Of a stretch of 64,000 nucleotides of DNA, positions 1 to 10,815 are shown one piece after another. The DNA is taken from positions 310,001 through 374,000 of the forward strand of contig CAMRHE010000352.1 in NCBI GenBank assembly GCA_947044405.1. The letters are read 5' to 3'. The position numbers and the translations under genes are program-made. How positions within the stretch are numbered: position 1 is the stretch's first letter; each line of letters begins with the position of its first letter. The notes under the pieces were generated by a model that had not been told where the DNA came from, ran no database searches, and was given only the letters and a program-made list of their open reading frames with translations. Source of the DNA: Leptodactylus fallax. Lineage: Eukaryota > Chordata > Amphibia > Anura > Leptodactylidae.

Positions 1-357
1 TACTGGGCTCCGGAAAGATAGCTTTCAGACGGTCCAAGCGTAAATAAATGTGGCTTTATTCAGCTTAACTGCAACACAGCAAAACAACAAAAAACCTATG
101 CCACAGTTAGGGCCTAACTCACTCCTTGAGCCCCTAACTGTCCTGACTGTTGCTCAGCTCTAGCAACAGACCTCTGTGGACGCCAGCCCTGTGGGACAGA
201 GCCTCTCTCTCCGTCCTCGCTGGTCCACTACTTCCTGCTTCCTGCAGGATGCTCCAGCCCCTCTGGAGTTACATGCCACCACCCAAAGGCGTGGCTGAGG
301 GCCTTTTCTGGCCTGGCCTGGGTCGCTCAACAGCGCCCTCTGGCTCACATACTTACA
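1..357 (-). mobile_element. Partial LTR, cut by window start
   Basis: This is the reverse complement of most of the solo LTR at 31206-31633. The polyadenylation signal (TGAATAAAG on the minus strand), the GGACCGTCTGAA block and the GAGGGCGCT block all match in order. The minus-strand LTR begins TGTAAGTATGTGAGCC, so its 5' end lies at 357. The rest is outside the window, so I cannot tell whether this is a solo LTR or part of a provirus. No coding sequence is visible next to it. Family assignment (Gypsy-like or retroviral) is open. Confidence 0.75.
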
Positions 358-656
358 ATATAAATAATTAATCAGATCCTTCTCCTTTTCCAGTATAATG
401 AAGGAAGAACCTTCCCGCCAACTGTGTAATTATAAAGAAGAACAAGAAAAAAATACCTTATATCTAGGAAGGGAGCCTTGTGTCTGCTGTTAGGACTAAG
501 GGAAAACAGATTAACATCATAATCAATGCTTCCCTTACATCCCACCAGCAGCGCAATGATGGGGATTTTGCAAGCAGAACCCCGAGGCAGGGCCCTCTTA
601 AAGGACTGAATTCAAAATAGTATACCCAAAGGCAGTAGCTTCTAAGGTTTGAAAAT

Positions 657-1514
657 TTAATCTATAATGGTTACAAACGTTTGGTGTGAACTCCAAGAGG
701 ATGCTGAACAAATTTGTTCCATAGATCTGGTCAAGTTCGCTTTAACAAAGTCAGGGGGATCTAACCCCTGAGAGGTAAAGGTTAATCGAATAGCCTCCTT
801 AATCCAACTAGCCAGGGTTGGCTTGGAGGCTTTAAGACCTTTATTGGCTCTTCTGCATCTCAGGGATTTTTCGAGATAAATCCTTAGACATCTTGAAATG
901 TCGAGTAAATGGAGATTAACCCCTTCAGGAGAGGATGGATCAGAAAGGAATACAGGGAGAGATATGATCTGATTAACAATCGTATAAAATGGTACCTTAG
1001 GTAAAAAAAAAAAAAAACAGGCAAGAATCTTAGTTGGACTCTGTCTGAGTGGAAACTTACTGTATGTAAGGATCCACAAATTACAGAGTTTGAAATTTAC
1101 CAATCCTCTTGACAGATGTTACAGCCAGAAAAAAAAAACAAAAAAAAAAATTGAATGTAAGAAATTTTACCTCAACCTCCTCGAGGGGCTTAAAAGGGGG
1201 ATCAAGCAACCCCTTCAAAACAATTTGATAAATCTCATTGAGGGATTGGATAAGAAATTGAAGGTCTTAACCTAGAAGCACCTCTAAGAAATCTTTTTAC
1301 TGGAAGGTCCTGGGATAGTTGTTTCCCCAGGCAAACAGACAAGGCCAATGTCTGAACCTTCAGGGTTGAAGAACTAAGGCCCTTGTCTAGGCTGTCCTGA
1401 AGAAAAGTCAATATATTTGCAATAGAGGGATCAGAGCTATCAACTCCCTTTGATGCCACCCAGGACATAAAGATGGAATGTATCCTGGCATAGTTCCAAT
1501 TGGTAGACTACAAT
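657..1514 (-). pseudogene. DIRS tyrosine recombinase, broken
   Basis: The protein would cut and rejoin the circular DNA intermediate of DIRS elements. Reading the minus strand, the core-binding part runs from about 1510 to 1235 (motifs DILTFLQ-like and KVQTLALS) and the catalytic part from 1230 to 657 (KASKPTLASWIKEAI, then EQICSASSWSS). Both blocks are typical of DIRS recombinases. The expected HxxR box reads NLTR, so the histidine is lost, and roughly a dozen residues between that box and EQIC are missing. A frame change near 1100-1235 separates the two halves. I treat it as a pseudogene. Confidence 0.75.
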
Positions 1515-1522
1515 TGGTAGAC

Positions 1523-2887
1523 CAGAGGTCCTCAATGACTGGGCCGTGGAACACTTGGCACCGGGCCGCCCAGTCATTAAGGGCCTCTGTATGCTACTAG
1601 ATGTCGGCTGATGCTGCTATGCTGTGTGTAATCTGCAGCACTGGAGCATCGGCCGACACCTAGTAAGTGTCCACAGTACTACCTGATTACTAATGCAGCT
1701 CCTGGGATCTCTTCTACAACATAGGATGTATGCATCATCTATTCTGCAACCCAGGACCTTTTCTATGGTACAACTGGGGCCAGGGGAGTAGCATAGAAGA
1801 TGCACACATCCTGTGAGTCAGAAGAGATCCCGGGAGCTGCATTAGTAAGCAGGTAAGTATAATGTAATAGTAACTATAGTAACATTATGAGGGGGGCTAT
1901 TACCTGTGGGGGCACTACTAGGGCTCTATTACAGTAATAGTGCCCCCCACAGTTAATAACAGTCCCCTCATACACAGTTATTAACTGTAGGGGGGCACTA
2001 TAACTGTAATGGTGCCCTAGTTGTGCACTTCACAGGTAATATTACCTGTGTGTGTGGTGGGGGATTATTATCTGGGGGACACTACTAGGGCACCATTACA
2101 GTAATAGTTCCCCCCAGTTAATAACATTACCTGTGTGTGGGGGACTGTTATTAATTGTAGGGGGGCACTATAACTGTAATGGTGCCCTGGTAGTGTCCCC
2201 CACAGATAATAATTCCCCCTCCCCACACACAGGTAATATTACCTGTTGGGGGCACTACTAGGGCACTATTACAATTAGTAATTGTCCCCCCACACACAGG
2301 TAATGTTATTAACTGGGGTGGCGCTATTACTGTAGTAGTGCCAGAGTATTGCTACCCATGGGTAATAGTCCCCCCCACACACAAGTAATATTACCTGTGG
2401 GAGGGCACTATTACAGTAATAGTGCCCCCTGAGTAATATTACCTGTGGGGGCACTAGGGCAATATTACAGTAATAGTGCACCCCAGTTAATAACATTACC
2501 TTTGGAGGGCCACTATTAGGGCACTATTACTGTAATAGTGCCCTAGTAGTGCTTCCACAGGTAATAGTCCCTCCCACACACAGGTACTATTACCTGTTAA
2601 AGGCAATATTACAGTAATAGTGCCCCCTGAGTGAGGGTCCCCCCGCCCAACCCATAACTTTATTAAGGGAGCTGTCCATACCACCAATAAGTTATGCATG
2701 ATTTGGAGAACTCCCTTAATAAGGTATAGGGAAATGTATAAATGTAATAATTAAATATGCACTTTATTGTGTTTTATTATGACCCGCCCAACCACCCCAA
2801 CACTACCCTGCCATTGAAAACCCTGCCCCAGGGAAAATTGGCCTACATAAAAGTGGTCCTTGGTACTAAAAAGGTTGGGGACCGCTG
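1523..2887. mobile_element. Non-autonomous hAT element (MITE)
   Basis: The termini are CAGAGGTCCTCAATG on the left and, on the other strand, CAGCGGTCCCCAACC on the right. They form the imperfect inverted repeat known from hAT/Charlie-like elements. The flanking 8 bp are TGGTAGAC (1515-1522) and TTCTAGAC (2888-2895), a target duplication with two mismatches. The DIRS sequence resumes directly after it. No transposase is present. The centre is filled by a repeat array described separately. Confidence 0.8.
1860..2640. repeat. Palindromic minisatellite inside hAT MITE
   Basis: Many copies of a short motif (GGGGGCACTATTAC and its complement GTAATAGTGCCCCC) alternate in both orientations, joined by TAATATTACCTGTG-type spacers. 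Neighbouring copies could pair as hairpins. Small open frames here are only translations of the repeat and should not be annotated as genes. Confidence 0.8.
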
Positions 2888-2895
2888 TTCTAGAC

Positions 2896-3610
2896 CATAG
2901 TAGGGACTGTTCAACCTCCAAGCTGTCAGGTTGAATGCTTTCAGATATGGGCAGAGCTGAGAGCACTGAGATACCAGGTTCTGAATTGGGGAAGCTTCCA
3001 GTAAATTCCGTGACTCATCTGTACGACTTGGGAAAACCAAGCTCTTTTCGGCCAGAACGGTATGATGGCAATTACCGTGGCTTGGTCCTGTCTGATTTTT
3101 ATTAGGGAAACTGGAGGGAATATATATACTCCAGCCTGAACCACCAAGGGATGGACAGGGCATCCACTACCAAGGTTTTGTCCTCCTGGTAAGAAGAGCA
3201 GAACTTCTCCACCATGGCGTTGAGTGTGGTCGCCATCAGATTCATCTCCAGATAACCCCACTTCTGGGTAATCACCTAGAAGACTTCCGGGTTCAGAGAC
3301 CAGTCCTCAAGAATGGAAAGACCTCGACTTACATTCAGCGACTCTTTGATATATACTAGAGAGATGAGTTAAATTCTTCTCTGCCCACTTCAAGATCATG
3401 CCCACTTCTCTGAGAAGGGATTGGGATTGAGTGCCTCCTTGTTTGGTTATATAGAGAACAGTTGTCATTTTGTCTGAGCGTACTCTGACTGCTTCCCCTC
3501 CAGTTGGTCAGAGAAGTGCAGTACTGCCAGCCGCACTGTTCAGAGTTCTCTCCAGTTAGACAGCATCATCTTCTCGTAAGTACTCTAGGACCCCTAGACA
3601 GGAATTTAGT
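2896..3610 (-). pseudogene. DIRS RNase H and linker, broken
   Basis: Reading the minus strand from 3610, fragments such as RVRSDKMTTVLYI and TKQGGTQSQSL match the DIRS RNase H domain. They are followed by NPEVF and DALSIPW and then by the conserved linker KIRQDQATVIAIIPFWPKRAWF, which precedes the recombinase in DIRS elements. Several in-frame stops and frame changes are visible. The RNase H would degrade the RNA strand of the RNA/DNA hybrid during replication. The frame is not functional. Confidence 0.7.
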
Positions 3611-3656
3611 CTAGGTGGGCTCCCCAACCCGAGAGAGATGTGTCCATGGTCAATAG

Positions 3657-4358
3657 TAGAGATGTGCAAATTTTTCAAAAATTCGATTCGACAGCTTCGC
3701 CGAATTTTCCGATACGATTCGATCCGAATAGTAAACAACAGCTATTTCCTGGCTGCAGAGAGCCTATATAGTGGAGTAGAATGGCTGGTTCAGCACTATA
3801 GACTTCAATACACGTGTATTGCAGTCTATAGAGGAAGTCAGCCTATGCAGACGCATAGGCTGACTTCCTCACTTCTGGGCAGGATCAACCAGGTACTGGG
3901 GGCTACTAGCAGTCCGGGCTCACTGGCCAGACCGCGGGCTGCAGAAGATGCATATCAGCACCCAAACTCGCCGCAAGGGGTGCCGAGGGGGACATGTAGC
4001 ATAGCGGAACCCCTTGGATGCTGCGGTCATGTTTGACCACGGAATCCAAGGGGTTAAAACCCATGATTGGAGCTGTGCTCTGACTGGGGGTTATGGAGCA
4101 GGGTGTTAGCTGTCAGTTACAGCTAACACCCGCTCCCGATGCCATGGGCAGTTGCAAAGGGGTTAAAGGGCTGTGACATCACAGGGCTGGCTGGCTGCTG
4201 ATTGGCTGCATGCATGGCATTGTAGGTGATCCCATGTTCCCAGAGTTCCTTGCCCCATGTCCTAACGTGTAGCAGGAAATCCGGATTTGATGTGAACTGA
4301 ATATTTCCTGAAATTAGGATCAAATTCCACTTCGTTAGCCTTGATTCACTCATCTCTA
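3657..4358. mobile_element. hAT MITE with TAGAGATG ends
   Basis: It starts TAGAGATGTGCAAAT and ends ATTCACTCATCTCTA, an inverted pair of the same family as the large element at 55035-62754. Subterminal AATTCGATTCG and GAATATTTCCTG blocks are shared with the piece ending at 50303. The flanking 8-mers (GTCAATAG and ATCATAAT) do not match, so the original target duplication is decayed or the ends were rearranged. No coding capacity. Confidence 0.75.
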
Positions 4359-4389
4359 ATCATAATCAATGCTTTTCAGCAATTGATTG

Positions 4390-4530
4390 AGTCTAAGGCT
4401 CCACGTTGCAGAAAAGCTGCTTTTATTGTTGCAGACATAAGTGCTTCTTTTATATTTCCCATTCCTTTTGTAGTCACTTTTGGCTTTGTCTCAAAAAACA
4501 GCAAAATCTATCGAGATCAATCAAAAAGAT
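4390..4530. mobile_element. Palindromic MITE fragment (GGCTAAGGCCCC family)
   Basis: TAAGGCTCCACGTTGCAGAAAAG followed by a TTCCCATTCCTTTTGTAG block and CAAAAAACAGCAAAATC match the two arms of the palindromic MITE at 44639-44856. The outer right arm is missing. Confidence 0.55.
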
Positions 4531-4692
4531 TAATTAAGGAAGAATACAGTATTTTATCATTACTATTTAGAATTAAATAGACTGTTGCGACTGATTCACA
4601 CATGAAGTTGTATAGGTTTTTAACGGTGGCATTATAAGTGTATACTATGGTATCTAATATTCTCTGTATATATACTATAGTATAGTATAGAG

Positions 4693-5614
4693 CAGTGATG
4701 TTGAACCTTTTAGAGACCGAGTGCCTAAACTGCAACCCAAAACATTAATTTATATCAAAGTGCCAACACGGCAATTTAACCTTAATACTGTGCGGATCCA
4801 CAATTGTGGACAGTTACGGACCCCCAAAATACAGTCGTGTGAATGGAGCTTTACAGGGCTTTCAATAATGCAAACAACTTTGTACTGAAAGGTAATGGTT
4901 TGCATTTGGTATACTTTTTTGAACAATTAATGTTCACCATTTACATCACACAGGATCTGTTTTATAATGACCTTGCAATGTTCTTACGGCCTGTAATAAT
5001 ATCACATGTCTGCTATAAAACAGTGGTGATACTGTGTGGCATAAATAGTGAAGGGCCCCCACACGGTGCAATGTGCTCCACAGTGGTCCCAGACAGTACA
5101 ATGTGCTCCACAGTGGACCCCAGATGGTACAATGTGCTCCACTGTGGCCCCCAGACAGTACAATGTGCTCCACATTGGCCCCTAGACGGTACTATGTGCT
5201 CCATAGTTGCCTCACACAGTACAATATGCTCCACGGTGGACCCCACACAGTAGTATATGCTCCACAGTGGACCCTCATACAGTATTATATGCTGCACAGT
5301 GGCCCCCACTCAGTATAATATGCTACTTACCAGCACTCCCATGAAGAGTAGGTAAGTAGCGTAGTCCTTCTTCTATTACTGCAGGCGCTGATGAATTACG
5401 TCATCACGCCTGCGATGGGCCAGAGGTCACACTCTGCTGTCAGTGTAAGCCGCGTTTACCCAGACCCGCGGCCTACACTGACAGTTTTCAGCTGTATCTG
5501 CATTTGCACATATAGCTGAAAGAAGCGATCACTCACTAACGGGGAATCTGGTACCAGACTCCCCAATAGTGAGTGATCAGGAAGCCTGGATGGGGCAACG
5601 GTGCAAGTGCCAAT
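4693..5614 (+). mobile_element. hAT MITE, 3' end lost
   Basis: The left end CAGTGATGTTGAACC, followed by AGAGACCGAGTGCC, is a recognisable hAT terminus. Sequence with family-typical internal text runs to GGTGCAAGTGCCA near 5614, after which AT-rich DNA takes over and no matching right terminus appears. The 8 bp before it is GTATAGAG and is not found again at the expected distance. A ~31-bp minisatellite fills the centre. Confidence 0.65.
5065..5325. repeat. ~31-bp minisatellite (CAGTACAATGTGCTCCAC)
   Basis: About eight to nine tandem units of roughly 31 bp, each with CAGTACAATGTGCTCC followed by ACAGTGGACCCC or a variant. The motif resembles those at 29447-29900, 39400-39860 and 52500-53045. 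All frames through it look coding only because the unit length avoids stops. These are not genes. Confidence 0.85.
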
Positions 5615-6240
5615 ATTTTTCTTATTTTATATTTTATGAACTTATTTATTAATATATTTGTATATTTGTATGTGGATTCTTCCTTTTTATTAGATTTTTT
5701 TAAATTATGGTATTATGGTTGTCATACTCTACTTTTTTGCATAATAGAAGAAATCTAGAGGCCTGGCTACTTTTTGTTTCTGTTTATAAAATTTCCCATT
5801 GGAGAGGGATTGGCCTTTCCATATGATTTCTTTTTGATTGCTTTTAGCAATTTGCCCTGCTTTTTTATATATTGAGTTTCCAAATATGCCTCTGTTATGC
5901 AGCTTTCAAGGCCCTTTTTCATGTAAATTGTCATATTAATCATATGCATATAATAAGAAAAGTGTTTTGTCTGGGAATCTAGAGCTGAGAAGAAAGCCCA
6001 GGCAAGTTAAGGCATGCCCCCAAAGCACTATTCCCCTCCTTTGCATACTGTATTAATACAATTACGATTAAATGAAAGCGCTCCATAGCTAAATAACCAA
6101 GGCCTATTTGGAAACTGTAGAATTACCTCTACACAAGGTACTGTGTTTAGGTTTATAATAAATTTACAACATGGGTAGGGAAGACAAGATTGAAACCTTT
6201 AAATATGTGAAAGGTTTAAATAAGGTTCAAGAGAGAAGCA
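5615..6240. other. AT-rich stretch, no recognised feature
   Basis: I recognise nothing with confidence here. A short block around 6104-6170 (GGAAACTGTA, ACCTCTACAC, AAGGTACTG) recurs around 38835-38880, so at least that part belongs to an interspersed repeat. No open frame with family features. Confidence 0.5.
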
Positions 6241-6599
6241 TTTTTTAGTTTCAAAAGTATTTACTGATTATGGTACAGACATAACATACAAGCAAGATGA
6301 CAATGTGTAAGACATTCTAAGTAAAATAACACATAACAGTTGTGGTAAAATCAGCAATGAGGATAGACATGAAAAAACAAACACACTTTTTTTTACAAGA
6401 GCACGATGATTAATTAAAGACAGTAAATCCCGTAGAAAAATATTGATAAAAGGGTAAACAACCGAAAAATATCTGAAATGGTAGCATTGGTCTTCTCGTA
6501 GAGCATTATCGTGTCCACACGGCTAATGACTACTGAGATAGTTTTTTCCCAGAGGCTATGTGGATTCAGACAGCCTTCAGGATATACTGTAGTAATTTA

Positions 6600-7949
6600 T
6601 ACTGCGCAAATCTAACCATAGCTGGCTATGAGTCATTACACCATCCAATGAATCGATAGCCAAAAAAGGCAGACAAGGAGGAAGGTCCACCAAATGTGGA
6701 GAGTATCTCCTACTGCATTGCACCTCCGAAAACAAAGGGCAAAACCATAAGAACAGAGCTATGTAATCTAGAGGGGACCATATAGGTTCTGTGGAGAATT
6801 TTTAGGGAGAGTTCCATAAGGGTGACCTGCCAGCTGCCCTTTCATATGAACATGCAACAATCTGCCCATTGGATTGGTGATCTCCAGGTCTTGTTCCCAT
6901 GCCGTCATAAAGTCCAATTTGAGCACAGGAGGAGGTGCATTCAGTTCACTGTATATAAAGGAGACGGAACCTCTATCTGTCACCTTAAAAAACTCAAGTG
7001 TTTGAAGTTAGTGGAAGAGATCACAGGGTTGTGTGGGACAAGTGAACGTAGTAAATGGAAAACCTGATAAGTTTGGAAATCCTCTGAACAGGGTGGAGCA
7101 TGGTTATGAATAAAGTAATCTCTGGTGGAGACCTGTCGGTTGCTAAGAAAATAATTAAGCAGGCAGAACCACCAAGAGAACACCTCAGGGGACAGGCCAG
7201 GAGGAAAGAGAGGGCTATTAAACAGAGGGAGCAGTGGCAAGACTGGACAATGCAATGGAAAGCTAAAAATGGACCCTCCACCATAACTGCAACATATAGA
7301 GAGTAACCCTAGCAGCCACCAGGATTGGTTGGGAGGTCCATAGAAGGGCCTGTAAGGAAGCTGGGGCGACTAAAGTGAATTCCAAGGTTACCTATTTTGG
7401 GCAGTCTCCCAAGCTTTTGTGGTAATGCATAGACATGGCCATTTATAAGCCCATATAAAATTAAAAATTTCCTTCTGTAGGCCAGCCAAAGAGGAAGATG
7501 TCACCCGGGTCAGGAGGGGGCGAAAATAAGAAAGAATGCATGGTAAAGCTACCATCTTAATCATGTTGACTAAGCATGGTATAATTCCATTTGAAGTGAG
7601 TATCTAGAGGGCAGAAAAGGTTAATACCTAGGTAGGGTAGGCATTTATCCCAAGTCTGAAAACCAAAGTTTAATGCTTTGTTTTTAAGTAGCCTAGGAGA
7701 CATTACAATGTAAGATTTCCGATTTAATGGTATTAAGTTTCAGGCATGTGATTTGTTCAAAATGGGAAAGGGTGTTGATTAAATTTGGGAGCATGATTAA
7801 GGGTTTTGTGATGGTAAGTAGCATGTCATCTGCAAATTGGTTAGTTTTATATTCCTGATTCCTTATCTGGACACCTGTTATGTCAGGATGAGATCGCAAT
7901 TGCAAGTGGTTCTATGGCGAATGCAAATAATGAGGATGTTGGGTCCGAC
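6600..7949 (-). pseudogene. L1 'E' ORF2, RT second half to C-terminus
   Basis: Reverse transcriptase palm motif FADDMLL is visible at about 7835, preceded by HPDITGVQIRNQEYK and followed by the thumb-like LSHFEQITCLKLN. Further down the minus strand come fragments of the ORF2 C-terminal region (SFIYSELNAPP, LKLDFMTAWEQDL). The palm aspartates are intact, but several stops and frame changes interrupt the frame, so it is inactive. In a live element this protein nicks DNA and copies the LINE RNA at the nick. Confidence 0.7.
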
Positions 7950-8399
7950 AGCCTTTTTTATTTTTTTTTTTGAACTTGTATTTTATTAAAGAGTTTTGAA
8001 ATTTACAAAGAGTAATACAAAATTTGACAAAGGCCGCGATATTACAAAATCAGAGTGTAAAGAGAGAGAGGGGTGGGAGAGGGAGGGGAGGGTCATATCG
8101 GGGGACCATAGATGAAATTGGAGGGACATAGGTGAGAGCAAGTGATACATAAAAAACGGACAAGAACAGTTAACAGAGAACAGTATCCAATAAATAATAT
8201 CAACATGGTTCAGATAATTGACAGTCGAAATTTCCGTGGGTATCAGTCAAATCCACAATGGGCAAACATCGCAACCTGAGGTCCCTAGGGGAACAGGTAC
8301 GGAGCTACATTACATAATAATTTGTGTACTAAATAAATAGTAATAAATGTGCATAAGGGAGCCATCCTCTAAATTGCAGCGTCAACACGTTCTGGAGGT

Positions 8400-8595
8400 T
8401 GTGGGGAAAAATAAGTGCTAGTCTAGTTGGGGTATAGTACTATCTGTATAGTAGTTTTCTAGATGCTTCTAAGTGGTCAATGCAATGAGATACCCTCGTA
8501 GGCAAGGAGAACACTTCGGTCCACTGCTCTTCAGTAAATGTCTGGTTAAGGTCTGATTCCCATTTAACATTTAAAGATAACACCTTAAATCCCAT
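8400..8595 (-). pseudogene. L1 'F' ORF2 start fused to its C-terminus
   Basis: Minus-strand ATG at 8595-8593 opens MGFKVLSLNVK, the expected N-terminus of an L1 ORF2 endonuclease. Near 8561 it passes directly into WESDLNQTFTEEQW, which belongs to the ORF2 C-terminal region. Roughly 3 kb of endonuclease and reverse transcriptase code is missing. The join keeps frame for about 45 codons and then meets a stop. Confidence 0.6.
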
Positions 8596-9021
8596 GGTTG
8601 TCGGCTCGAGCAGCTATAAGGGCCGGGGTGTTATCAGGGAATGCAGAGTGCGACACTGAATACCACCGAGGACATTCGGACCATCCTACAATGTTATTGG
8701 TCAGGTAAGTATCTACTGGATAAACATAAAACAAATAAGAAAACATAAACATGCAAACAAGCAGTAATATGACACAAAGGCTGTATCACAAGTGGGAAAA
8801 CCCCGAGATCTGGGGTTAAAGATTTAAAGTTAGGGACCCAAAACGTGCCAAACCGGTCAGTAAATGTGCTACCCCACCCAGTACATAATTAAGACACACC
8901 GGAGAAGGGGGTGGGTGTCTAGGAGGACCACCCAGGCAAAGGCCCAGGTGTCCCCCCCAGACACCCCACTGTAAATATACTTCAAGGGTAAAGGATGATG
9001 ATGTGACGCATGGATCAGGTC

Positions 9022-10086
9022 TTAGACCTCTGCCACAGTGTTATGAGGGAGATGTTTCCCTGGTGAGATGCTTTGAGACATGATGTTCAAGTCCCCTTCC
9101 TGGCATAGCTTGAGAGCTGCTTCAGGGCTATTGGCAACTATCTTGGAACCATTATAAGAGATGATTAGATAGACTGGAAAACCCCATTTGTACTGGATGC
9201 CATGATCACGCAGGGTTCTAGTAACAGTTGCAAATGACCGCCTACGGGCCATAGTAGCTGCGGAAAGGTCTGCAAACAGGGTGATCCCTTTGAAGCGTTC
9301 CGGTAGGTCCGGAGGGTTTCTGGATGCCACCATGAGTTTCTCTTTAACATTATAAAAGTGAATTCTCGCAATGATATCACGAGGTTTTTTGGTTTAGGTA
9401 GTCTGTGAGCTTTATCGATTAAGCAAGTCCTGAGAGGTCTCGGCAGGAAGAAGTAGGACAAAGTAGTCGGTCAGGAAAGACATAATCTCTTCACTCTTTA
9501 CCAATTCTGGGATGCCTCTAAACCGTACGTTATTACGGCGGGACCTGTCTTCCGTGTCAGTCATTTTTAGTTTTATAGCCTCTACCTCTTCCTCCATATC
9601 ATTAGTAACGTCAACAAGGACATTGTGCACCGCGGTTAATTCCATCAATGTGAGGTACGGTCTCGCATAGAATGCAGTTCATTTTGAAGAGTCCCAATTA
9701 GGATTTGTAATTCAGACTGAATGGCCAGTATAAAATTAGCAGAACAACAGAACCCTCATGACCGCTTCCGATATAGGTTTGGAGGAAGTGCTGTGCTCTG
9801 GGCCTGGGGAGGGCTGTGGAAGGATGCTGAACATGCAGGGATAAGTGGGCATAGATGGTGCCCGTACTGGCATCAGCACAGGAGAGGCTGGCGGAAGATG
9901 GTAGTAGAGTAAGTGTTTTAGAGTCATCTTGTAAAGTACTGTGGGTAGCTCAGTGATAATCGGCAAGGCCCTCTGTGCTTTGGAGGCAGTGATGCGGGCG
10001 CCATTTTGGATATTCTTTGACATGGCTGCCGGGAAGAATTTTGTTAGTTTCAGTGGGCTTTTCTTTCTCCTGCTGCATACTGTCAC
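9022..10086 (-). pseudogene. L1 'F' ORF1 (RNA-binding protein), broken
   Basis: L1 ORF1 proteins form coiled-coil trimers that coat the element RNA. From the minus strand, an N-terminal part (10086-9736) is followed by a coiled-coil region and then by DTEDRSRRNNVRFRGIPE (about 9560), the conserved start of the RRM-like domain. The C-terminal domain near 9310-9050 shows TLFADLSAATMARRRSF and QYKWGFPVYL, both family-typical. The pieces lie in different frames (9648-9412, 9461-9165, 9333-9022), so the gene is broken by frameshifts. Confidence 0.75.
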
Positions 10087-10239
10087 GGGCAGTATGACCC
10101 CGGGAAGGTTCCATAGTGAAAATCAGGCAGGTAGGGTAGGTTTGAGCCGTTGTGTGCTGTTGTGATGAATGGTGGGCTGCGGAGCTCCGGAACTAAGTGT
10201 CCAACTCCATGCGCCGCTTAACCAACCCCCCCCCCCCCC

Positions 10240-10811
10240 ACGGCATATCTTAATAGGTAGTGGGGAATCTGTCAGAAGTTTTAGATAAGCAACGGGGTCA
10301 CTATAGAGTGCTAGAAGGGCCCGTTGAAATTTGGCAGTAATACCCATGAATCTCAGAACCTGGGCTAAATAGTAATCAAAAGCTTTTTCAATATTTAGGG
10401 CCAATAATGAGACAGGCTTGTGGTGATGGTCTGCCCAGTGAATAATGTTACAGAGTTTCCTAACATTATCTGATGCCTGTCTACCTGGGATAAACCCGAC
10501 CTCAGAGTGAACTAAGGAAGGAAACAATCTGTTCAATTTAAAGGCCCTGGATAGAGGTGATTTAGAGGATTTAGAAATGATATGGGCCTATAGTTTGTCC
10601 TTTCCTGGTTTAGAGATAACTGTTATGGTTACACTGAGCATGTCCTGGGGAAATTTTCCTCCCTCCAGGATATGGTTGAACATTTGTAAAATATGTGGGG
10701 CACGAATGGATTTATATTTTTTGCAATATAGGGAAGAGAAGTCATCCGACCCTGGGGCTTTGCCATTCTTAAGAATGGCATAATCTAATTCCTCTCTAGT
10801 TATAAGGTCGT
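10240..10811 (-). pseudogene. L1 'E' ORF2, RT first half
   Basis: Minus-strand remnants LITREELDYAIL, KAPGSDDFSSLYCKKYK and TVISKPGKDK form the RT fingers region. FIPGRQASDNVRK and LALNIEKAFDY give the first catalytic aspartate block. The frame is interrupted between 10588 and 10536. It then runs into the G-rich 5' end of L1 'F' at about 10239, and the rest of RT resumes at 7949. Confidence 0.75.
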
Positions 10812-10815
10812 TTAA

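Larger units (their letters stand above)
358..3648 (-). mobile_element. DIRS retrotransposon, 3' part, decayed
   Basis: Minus-strand DIRS element in which RNase H, linker and tyrosine recombinase follow each other in the usual order from 3610 down to about 657, then a non-coding tail to about 358. The hAT MITE at 1523-2887 sits between the linker and the recombinase. The reverse transcriptase and gag parts are missing: the element stops where the hAT MITE at 3657 begins. Stops and frameshifts are frequent, so it is dead. No inverted terminal repeats were identified with confidence. Confidence 0.75.
7950..10239 (-). mobile_element. L1/Tx1-like LINE 'F', internally deleted
   Basis: A second minus-strand L1 inserted in L1 'E'. 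The 3' end is a T-rich tail at about 7953-7971 and the 5' end is a G run (C14 on the plus strand, 10226-10239). It contains 5' leader, ORF1 and inter-ORF spacer, and then only the first codons of ORF2 joined to the ORF2 C-terminal region. Endonuclease and reverse transcriptase are absent. At about 2.3 kb it is far shorter than a full ~6-kb element. Confidence 0.7.
6241..10811 (-). mobile_element. L1/Tx1-like LINE 'E', 3' half
   Basis: A minus-strand non-LTR retrotransposon. Its 3' tail appears as the T run at 6241. Coding remnants read from 10811 (start of reverse transcriptase) to about 6600 (C-terminal region). It is split by the younger L1 'F' at about 7950-10239: the RT motif expected as NGTRQG is broken at that point and RT resumes at 7949 with an AFAIEPLAIAI-like stretch. 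The 5' half is absent, because the TTAA MITE at 10816 abuts the RT start. Confidence 0.75.

Noticed and set aside
3649..4366. Target duplication for the hAT MITE at 3657-4358
   Set aside because: Flanking 8-mers GTCAATAG and ATCATAAT agree at only four positions.
4843..5318. Several overlapping open frames of 75-136 codons on both strands
   Set aside because: They are translations of the ~31-bp minisatellite; unit length and lack of stops create them in every frame.
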